From Antedon mediterranea (Eukaryota > Echinodermata > Crinoidea > Comatulida > Antedonidae): DNA of 60,000 nt. The DNA lies in the NCBI RefSeq assembly GCF_964355755.1, contig NC_092677.1:5525001-5585000 (forward strand), written 5' to 3'. The notes below the pieces were generated by a model. It was not told where the DNA came from, searched no databases, and worked only from the letters and a program-made list of their open reading frames with translations. The position numbers were made by a program, and so were the translations under genes. Positions 55,001 through 60,000 of the stretch are shown here, piece by piece. Numbering within the stretch: the stretch's first letter is position 1; each line of letters begins with the position of its first letter.

Positions 55001-57341
55001 TTGATAGTGTAAACAGAACTTAACACTGCGTGCAGCATTTAACAGTACCCACCAATCACCGCTGAAAGTATTTCGCGGCAATGACGATTTACCGTACACA
55101 CACAAATTGCGCATTGTTTGTGATACATAATTATAGAATCTAGTGTCTGACGCCGATATAAAAAAAAAAACCAAACCAAACTCATAGGCATGCGCACAAT
55201 AAATAAACTGACACCATACTTCATTGCAATTCAAAAGCTCCTTAATATTGTACTTATGACTTACCATCGCATCCAAGAATTTCAAATCTGAGACATATGT
55301 GACTTCGCCAAGTAAGTGGATTTATACGAACGTATTGGGCATTTACGGCCGACGGTAGCATATTCGTAACTTCAGTGTTTCGATCTGAATTGCCATTGAA
55401 AATCTTTAAGAAAACGTAATTCATTTAGATAAAAGCAAAACTAATTTAGACTATATAAGTTCGAAAAAATATCGTCAAAATATATAAGTGGTATGACAAC
55501 ATCGTGTCCATAATTATGTGGGCACACAACATTTTTTTTGTCACACAAAGTTTGATAGTGTTTTGTCATATTTTGTTGATATTTATTTTTAGTCTCACTA
55601 TGTCGGTCGGTTGGTTGGTTGGTCGGTCTGTCTGTCAGCTGGTCGGTCGGTAAACACTAACTCAAATTTGTGCACCCGTCTGCAGCCATGTTTATGGCCT
55701 TGTTGCTTGATAATAAAGGTGAATGCATACATGAACCATGGGTTAACTATTTGAAAGTTGAATTACGGTAATGATGTTTGTCAGGTACCAATCAGAAGAA
55801 TACGAGTTGTTTGGCAATTTGTTTATCACTCTGTGGATAATAATTATTTCTTTACCTAACCTGTAGTAGAAGTGTACTAGTAGTGGTGACGTAGTTCAGT
55901 GACAATGTGCAGGATTGCCACTTTCTGCTACTTTGTCAATTCCCGTTAAAATTATATAAAGTAAATAACTTACAATCACTGCATCATTGTCATCAGTTAT
56001 ATCTACAAAGTTGGTGCCGTCAACGCTATAAAGAACTCCGTACGTCTTCACATATTTATTTCTATCACTTCTACCTTGTGTGATGACGCCGCTTATTTGT
56101 TTCAGAACACCAAAGTCAACCTGTATCCATTGGTTTGTGCTTGCGACACCTGAACACCAGGCACCATCGCCTTCACTGTCCGCTTGTGTATTTAATCTTC
56201 CACGTTCAGTTCTGTATTCACTGGCGTATTCACCAGATGATGATAAGTCTTGTGAAGGTATTGTGCCATCTTCAACTCCAAGTTTACTTGTGCAAGAACC
56301 TAAAAAAGAAACATGATTATATATCAGTTATATAAGCCTATGTCAACTAATATTACCTTTGTAGCACTTTAGATGTTTCTCATTCGGAGGATATTCGTGA
56401 AAATAACTAAAACAATATAGTATTATTAGATGTTCTTGATCCTGGAGCATGGATTACGTTTAAGTTTTATGCTTACGTTTTTAAAAACCTTGTTTTTTAT
56501 GTTTTCCTGTTTTTTTATGTTTTCCTGTTTTTTACGTGTTTCTTAAAAATTTCTTAACAAATTGAACCAGTAGCTAATAATCAACAGGTTACATAATAAA
56601 GAAGATTGGATGCTTTAGTTGGATATGAGCCGAGCTTTCGATGACTGGGCCGATTCTGTATTTCACTGACTAAGTTTAGTATTTTGATCTAGAACCAATG
56701 TGCCTAGGATTTATAGTTTCTAATAATAATACAAAAATTAACACAATAATCAAGCACTGTTACTGGTGTCTCAGCGCTAAAAGACCAAAATAGTTATTGA
56801 AATAAGTGAGGTCTTCGAAGTTGCTTAAGGGATTGACTGGTGTTTAGCAAAAACGCATTTGGATTAGATGAAAGGATTTTGGAAAAGCCCGTAAAGAGCA
56901 TCTATTTCAGAGCGTCGTTCACCATTTTGTGTTGGGATAAAATTAGATAATATCATTTAGACTTTGTAATGATGCTGCGTCATTTTTTAGTCGCGTGCAA
57001 CGTGACTTTACAGCTCACTATGTCGGTCGGTTGGTCGGTAAACACTAAACACGCGACTGCAGCCATGTACATGGCCTTGTTTCAATGGTTTCAATGTGTA
57101 CCTGCACAATTTGCACCTGGTTCTCCTACGTCACATAACTCCCATCTAAGATTGCTATCAGTAGTATAACACCATGCGGTTGGCTCTCCATCTGGATTTC
57201 GACATGAATTGTGAGCGCCTAAGCCTGTTCCGGGGTAGTTCTGCTCGGTTATCGAGTGCGAGTGTGGATACGCGACGTCCCATGCTTGACATGTTCTGCC
57301 GTTTATTGTTGTGCTTACAGAACCTCTGTAATCCGAAGCAT
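45370..57341 (-). CDS. Gene A: secreted mosaic protein kringle-F5/8C-Thr-F5/8C-halfCTLD-WELIFKA-F-lectin-Cys-EGF-EGF, 5' end not found
   Basis: Eighteen exons join without phase conflict: 57102-57341, 55974-56299, 55265-55403, 54501-54779, 53736-54088, 52883-53021, 52339-52533, 51970-52145, 51168-51334, 50673-50842, 49624-49758, 48379-48450, 47726-47920, 47348-47398, 46527-46634, 46258-46368, 45860-45970 and the stop exon 45370-45374, about 990 residues in view. It is a paralogue of gene B: F5/8C-1 and the Thr linker match B's first part, and everything from F5/8C-2 on matches B's second block (EGF 33/37 against 27/37 for block 1). The kringle replaces B's SRCR-EGF start. The first exon in view begins inside the kringle, so at least one more exon with the first Cys, and a signal peptide, is missing. 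No transmembrane segment. Function inferred only: extracellular glycan or surface recognition. Confidence 0.85.
45678..45713. repeat. Perfect 36-bp palindrome flanked by TCGGAAC direct repeats
   Basis: CATAGAGATATTATAGT, TC, ACTATAATATCTCTATG: 17-bp perfect arms. TCGGAAC stands immediately on both sides (45671-45677 and 45714-45720), like a target duplication. Confidence 0.85.
45741..45828. repeat. Inverted repeat with GATGCATGATGGGAAGGA arms
   Basis: ATCGCCAATAGAGTGAGCGA, TGCATGATGGGAAGGAATTG on the left; CAATTCCTTTCCATCATATC, GCTCACGCTATTTGCGAT on the right. A small palindromic MITE; a related piece is at about 31,865. Confidence 0.75.
45860..45970 (-). CDS. Gene A: EGF-like domain 2
   Basis: [30 protein letters not shown]. 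It differs from the gene B counterpart at two positions. Confidence 0.9.
46078..46142. mobile_element. MITE family 1, copy 9 (right half only)
   Basis: GGTCATATCACTATCATATT, TGGGCTCATCACACTTG and TTTGATAGTGCAT are family-like; the left half is gone. It lies in the intron between the two EGF exons of gene A. Confidence 0.55.
46258..46368 (-). CDS. Gene A: EGF-like domain 1
   Basis: [29 protein letters not shown], phase 1-1, six cysteines. Confidence 0.9.
46527..47398 (-). CDS. Gene A: short Cys module
   Basis: Exons 47348-47398 and 46527-46634: [16 protein letters not shown], then [35 protein letters not shown]. Three cysteines, as in gene B. Confidence 0.8.
47726..49758 (-). CDS. Gene A: F-type lectin domain
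   Basis: Exons 49624-49758, 48379-48450 and 47726-47920: [68 protein letters not shown]. His and RxDx4R are present with 25 residues between, one fewer than the canonical 26. Fucose binding is plausible. The domain is 134 residues, within the family range. Confidence 0.95.
48160..48312. repeat. Short direct repeats of GAGAAATATCCCATTGTGTG type
   Basis: GATATTCC, GAAATATCCCATTGTGTGGG and ACTCCAGTA recur two to three times. It lies in the gene A intron inside the F-type lectin. Confidence 0.6.
48726..49246. repeat. Tandem repeat of about 107 bp, interrupted by a SINE tail
   Basis: Units start at GACCT(G/A)CAG(T/C)TCTA-like motifs near 48,726, 48,835, 48,941 and 49,140, each with TTTTCAAAAATGTCTTAGCT. 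The last interval is about 199 bp because of the inverted SINE fragment at 48,985-49,073. Confidence 0.8.
48985..49073 (-). mobile_element. SINE 3' fragment, inverted, inside the 107-bp repeat
   Basis: (AAT)n, then AAGATTTTTATAGCGCACAT, ACCACTCCAGAGTGCTCAAG: the reverse complement of the tail of the SINE at 51,376-51,658. Confidence 0.85.
50673..52145 (-). CDS. Gene A: WELIFKA-type domain
   Basis: Exons 51970-52145, 51168-51334 and 50673-50842: [105 protein letters not shown]. Same intron phases as in gene B. Confidence 0.75.
51376..51658 (+). mobile_element. Full-length tRNA-derived SINE
   Basis: The head GAGTGGCCAAGCGGTTAAGA has a type-II tRNA (Ser/Leu-like) A box and GGGTTCGAGTCTC is a B box. 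The body is unrelated and the 3' end GCGCCTTGAGCACTCTGG ... GCGCTATAAAAATCTTATTA runs into a (TTA)n tail. The tail half recurs, inverted, at 48,985-49,073. It lies in the gene A intron between the first two WELIFKA exons, antisense to the gene. Confidence 0.85.
52339..52533 (-). CDS. Gene A: half C-type-lectin-like module
   Basis: 65 residues, [44 protein letters not shown]. It has one Cys in a CxxLGGxL context and no second half of the fold, as in both gene B copies. Confidence 0.6.
52883..54088 (-). CDS. Gene A: F5/8C domain 2
   Basis: Exons 53736-54088 and 52883-53021: [92 protein letters not shown]. The exon lengths (353 and 139) equal those of gene B F5/8C domain 3. Confidence 0.93.
53160..53705. 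repeat. Irregular minisatellite, AAGAAGACGGCAGATA type, in gene A
   Basis: Units with AAGACGGCAGATA, ATATGGCACATA and GCACATAAGAAG repeat through the intron between the two halves of F5/8C domain 2, exactly where gene B has the same family (22,980-23,990). Open frames here are by-products. Confidence 0.8.
54349..54410 (-). pseudogene. Fossil Ser/Thr linker exon in gene A intron
   Basis: The sequence matches gene B exon 19 (24882-24965): CATCTACT, then CTACGCAACTTCCTCCAGAA, then CATCTAATG before a GT. It has a deletion of about 15 bp, and the codon equivalent to CAA is TAA, a stop in the original frame. It is skipped in the gene A model. It marks the ancestral exon order. Confidence 0.7.
54501..54779 (-). 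CDS. Gene A: expanded Thr-rich (mucin-like) linker
   Basis: A 279-bp phase 1-1 exon of 93 residues, mostly repeats of TTTA and TTTAP built on an ACTACTGCTCCTACAAC-type DNA repeat. It ends like the gene B linker (TTIQLTQEP vs TTSQLTQEP). Heavy O-glycosylation is likely. The Val-rich open frame on the + strand is a shadow. Confidence 0.88.
54957..55022. mobile_element. MITE family 1, copy 10 (internally deleted)
   Basis: AACTCTGTCTACATACATG to TTTGATAGTGTAAACAGAAC. It is just upstream of the Thr-linker exon of gene A, matching copy 5 in gene B. Confidence 0.7.
55265..56299 (-). CDS. Gene A: F5/8C domain 1
   Basis: Exons 55974-56299 and 55265-55403. It is nearly the same as F5/8C domain 1 of gene B, with the same 326- and 139-bp exon lengths: [73 protein letters not shown]. 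Confidence 0.93.
55486..55562. mobile_element. MITE family 1, copy 11 (left end lost)
   Basis: GTATGACAACATCGTGTCC, ATGTGGGCACACAAC and TTTGTCACACAAAGTTTGAT. It matches copy 6 in gene B by position. Confidence 0.65.
55589..55712. repeat. TCGGTCGG repeat family, copy 2
   Basis: TCACTATGTCGGTCGGTTGG, TCTGTCTGTC, then CTGCAGCCATGTTTATGGCC. Confidence 0.65.
56988..57085. repeat. TCGGTCGG repeat family, copy 3
   Basis: AGTCGCGTGCAACGTGACTT, CTCACTATGTCGGTCGG, ACTGCAGCCATGTACATGGC. It ends 16 bases from the kringle exon. Confidence 0.65.
57102..57341 (-). CDS. Gene A: kringle domain exon
   Basis: A 240-bp phase 1-1 exon: DYRGSVSTTINGRTCQAWDV, PHSHSI, NSCRNPDGEPTAWCYTTDSN, RWELCDV. This is the kringle signature (YRG, CxxW, CRNPDG, WCYT, CDV) with five visible cysteines; the first kringle Cys must lie in an earlier exon, because an in-frame TAA sits just upstream of the acceptor. 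Kringles are lysine- or protein-binding modules, seldom combined with F-type lectins. Confidence 0.93.
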
Positions 57342-58620
57342 CTTAGTAGAGCAGTTAAGGCCATAAAAATAGCCAAGTTGTGCACTTTATTACCAAAGCA
57401 TGAAACTTGCCACAAAGTTTCTTTGATGTATATAGATTCAAAATATCGGGGGGGTGCCAAGTGTCCAACGTCCGGTATGGCGGCCATCTTGATTTCAAAA
57501 TGGCCACCATAAAAACAAAAAGTGTTCATATCTTGGCAACTATAAACAGTAGAGACTTGATTCTGGTGTTAAATTGTTCACAAACCACATATTTCTATTT
57601 GCCCTAATGAAAAGTTTCGTCAAAAAATGACCGGAAATGACGTTTCTTCCAGTTCGACCTTTGACCTCTTATCTGTATTTCTCAGTAACTACTGATCATT
57701 TTCAATCGATTTTGGTGTCATTTTGTTCAGAATAGAGACATTTATATTTGTAGTAATGAAACATTTTCACATAAAATGACTGGAAATACAATTTATAACC
57801 TTTGACATATTTAATTATGTGAACATACTGTATGTGGTTTACATTGGTATAAATGCACCTAATTTGTTTTACCGAAATAAATGACACTTAATGCAAAAAT
57901 GACCAGGAATTTATTATTCTGAATTTTTGACTTTTGATGTGATAGGATAGGCGTAAAGTATGACAGATCACTGAGAAACAGCAATCACTGAGCTCATGCC
58001 GACTTGTTTGCTATAAACTGTGATGTGTCAATCGTTATATAAAAGTGTTGGTCCTCTCTCCTTCATCTTTTCTTTTTTTTTGTAATGTATTATACCATAT
58101 GGACAATTGTCTGAAATAAAAGTTGAATTGAATTGTTAGATGCCATTTGGAAATATTTTTGATGTAAAGTAGCATTCTTTCGTTGGCCTCTTTGATGTTG
58201 CATATGAGACAAGTTCGGAAAGTTCTCATTTTCATGAGTTAAGAGAACACCGTCTTTCAAAGTACTTACTACAGTAGACCTACTTTCATTAGTCAGAAAC
58301 TCAGATAATTCTTGGTCATTTTCGTTGCATCTAAACAAATGTACTCAATTTTTATGGTAATAGCCTTTGCTGTAAACCATCTGAATCCTTTTCCTCGATT
58401 TTCTCTAGTCATTGATTTTTTAGCAAAATCCGAACCAAATCAATTCGTAAAAGGCATCTCAATATAATTATTCAAGTAATCCTCAAATTAGTGACATGGA
58501 CCTACAATATACTGTTCTGTACAAGACCTTTTTAGGCATCCACCTGTGGACTTTCACTTTGAAGGTCTTCATGGTCTCCTAATCATACAAGAAACAATGT
58601 CTGATTTAATCAATCAAAGT
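57342..58620. other. Region upstream of the kringle exon, no convincing exon
   Basis: It contains a dispersed repeat (about 57,440-57,800) with GGCGGCCATCTTGATTTC and TCAAAATGGCCACCAT, and an ATTGAATTGAATTG-like stretch near 58,115-58,135. The missing first exons of gene A (signal peptide and kringle start) were not found here. Confidence 0.5.
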
Positions 58621-58624
58621 AGTG

Positions 58625-59962
58625 GGTCCAGACCATCCACAGTCAAAGAAGGGGTATAAGACCATCCACAGACAAAGAAGGGGGTGTAAGACCATCCACA
58701 CACAAAGAAGGGGGTATAAGACCATCCACAGACAAAGAAAGGGGAAGGCCATCTACAGAAAAAGAAGGGGGTGTAGGACCATCCACAGACAAAGAAGGGG
58801 GTGTAAGACCATCCACAGACAAAGAAGGGGGTATAGGACCACTTACAGACAAAGAAGGGGGTATAAGACCATCCACAGAAAAAGAAGGGGGGGGGGGTGT
58901 AAGACCATCCACAGACAAAGAAGGTGGTGTAAGACCATCCACACACAAAGAAGGGGGTATAAGACCATCCACAGACAAAGAAAGGGGTGTAAGGCCATCT
59001 ACAGACAAAGAAGGGGGTGTAGGACCATCCACAGACAAAGAAGGGGGTGTAAGACCATCCACAGACAAAGAAGGGGGTGTAAGACCATCCACAGACAAAG
59101 AAGGGGGCGTAGGACCCTCCACAGACAAAGAAGGGGGTGTAAGACCATTCACTGACAAAGAAGGGGGTATAGAACCACTTACAGACAAAGAAGGGGGTAT
59201 AAGACCATCCACAGACAAAGAAGGTGGTGTAGGACCATCCACAGACAAAGAAGGGGGTTTAGGACCATCCACAGACAAACAAGGGGATGTAGGACCATCC
59301 ACAGACAAAGAAGGGGGTATAAGACCATCCACAGACAAAGAAGGGGTATAAGACCATCGACAGAGAAAGAAGGGGGTGTAACTGTAAGACCATCCACAGA
59401 CAAAGAAGGGGTGCAAGACCATCCACACACAAAGAAAAAGGTGTAAGACCATCCACACACAAAAAAAGGGTGTAATACCATCAACAGGCAAAGAAGGGGG
59501 TATAATACCGTCCACAGATAAAGAAAGGGGTGTAAGACCATCCACAGACAAAGAAGGGGGTGTAGGACCGTCCACAGACAAAGAAGGGGGTGTAAGACCA
59601 TCCACTGACAAAGAAAGGGTATAGGACCACTTACAGACAAAGAAGGGGGTTTAAGACCATCCACAGACAATTAGAAGGGGGTGTAGGACCATCCACAGAC
59701 AAAGAAGGAAGTGTAGGACCATCCACAGACAAAGAAGGGGTGGAAGACCATCTACATACAAAGAAAGGGGTGTAAGACCATCCACACACAAAGAAAGGGG
59801 TGTAATACCATCAACACGCACAGAAGGGGGTGTAAGACCATCCACAGACAAAGAAGGGGGTATAAGACCATCCACAGACAAAGAATGGGGTATAAGACCA
59901 TCCACAGACAAAGAATGGGGTATAAGACCATCTACAGACAAAGAAGAAGGAGTAGGACCATA
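58625..59962. repeat. Minisatellite array, 30-bp unit, roughly 44 copies
   Basis: Units of GACCATCCACAGACAAAGAA plus GGGGGTGTAA repeat with point changes and occasional 1-3 bp indels. Because the unit is a multiple of three and has no stop in several frames, it gives long reading frames on both strands (minus: repeated decapeptide SVDGLTPPSL; plus: RQRRGCKTIH). No start context, splice signal or conserved protein supports coding. Confidence 0.92.
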
Positions 59963-60000
59963 TTAACCGAGGAAGCATACAAAAAGAAGATACAATCAAA

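Noticed and set aside
58269-58331. Possible missing exon of gene A (minus strand, good AG and GTAAGT, one Cys)
   Set aside because: Its phases (2 in, 0 out) do not match the phase-1 acceptor of the kringle exon, and the sequence does not look like a kringle start.
58622-59670. Very long reading frames (up to 322 codons) on both strands
   Set aside because: They are the translation of a 30-bp minisatellite in several frames; there is no start context, splice site or protein-like variation.
58625-59962. Direct-repeat array that could suggest CRISPR
   Set aside because: Units are contiguous with no unique spacers, and the DNA is eukaryotic.

Overview
This is intron-rich, AT-rich animal nuclear DNA. 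It carries a metazoan DNA-repair gene (XRCC1), a WD-repeat gene, and two long genes for secreted mosaic proteins built from F-type lectin, F5/8C (discoidin), EGF, SRCR and kringle modules. It is full of small inverted-repeat elements, tRNA-derived SINEs and the short palindrome TAGGCCTA. That mix suggests a marine invertebrate deuterostome, most likely an echinoderm; the class cannot be settled from the sequence alone. All gene models were built by hand from splice signals, reading phase and homology.

Layout. (1) 1-790: the 3' end of a non-LTR retrotransposon on the + strand. (2) 1,061-6,885, minus: the N-terminal 10 exons of a WD-repeat protein whose 3' part lies left of the window. (3) 6,886-7,100: a 215-bp head-to-head promoter interval. 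(4) 7,101-13,156, plus: a complete 14-exon XRCC1 (598 codons). (5) 13,404-40,020, minus: gene B, 34 exons and about 1,683 residues, with signal peptide, SRCR, EGF, F5/8C, then a module block that occurs twice (F5/8C, half C-type-lectin fold, an unnamed WELIFKA-type domain, F-type lectin, Cys module, EGF) and a final EGF. It converges tail to tail on XRCC1. (6) 40.0-45.3 kb: mostly non-coding, with a fold-back element and a possible alternative 5' end for gene B. (7) 45,370-57,341, minus: gene A, a paralogue of B with at least 18 exons and about 990 residues in view, starting inside a kringle; its 5' end was not found. (8) 57.3-60 kb: repeats, ending in a roughly 1.3-kb array of a 30-bp unit.

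How the parts relate. Modules in A and B are joined mainly by phase-1 introns, and both assembled reading frames close exactly, which supports the models. Gene A looks like a B-type gene that lost one of the two blocks: a broken linker exon with an in-frame stop remains at 54,349-54,410 beside the apparent deletion junction, and several intronic elements sit at matching places in both genes. The F-type lectin modules keep the fucose-binding signature in one copy, a one-residue-shorter version in the second, and lack its histidine in the third. A role in extracellular glycan recognition, either immune or adhesive, is an inference from domain content only.
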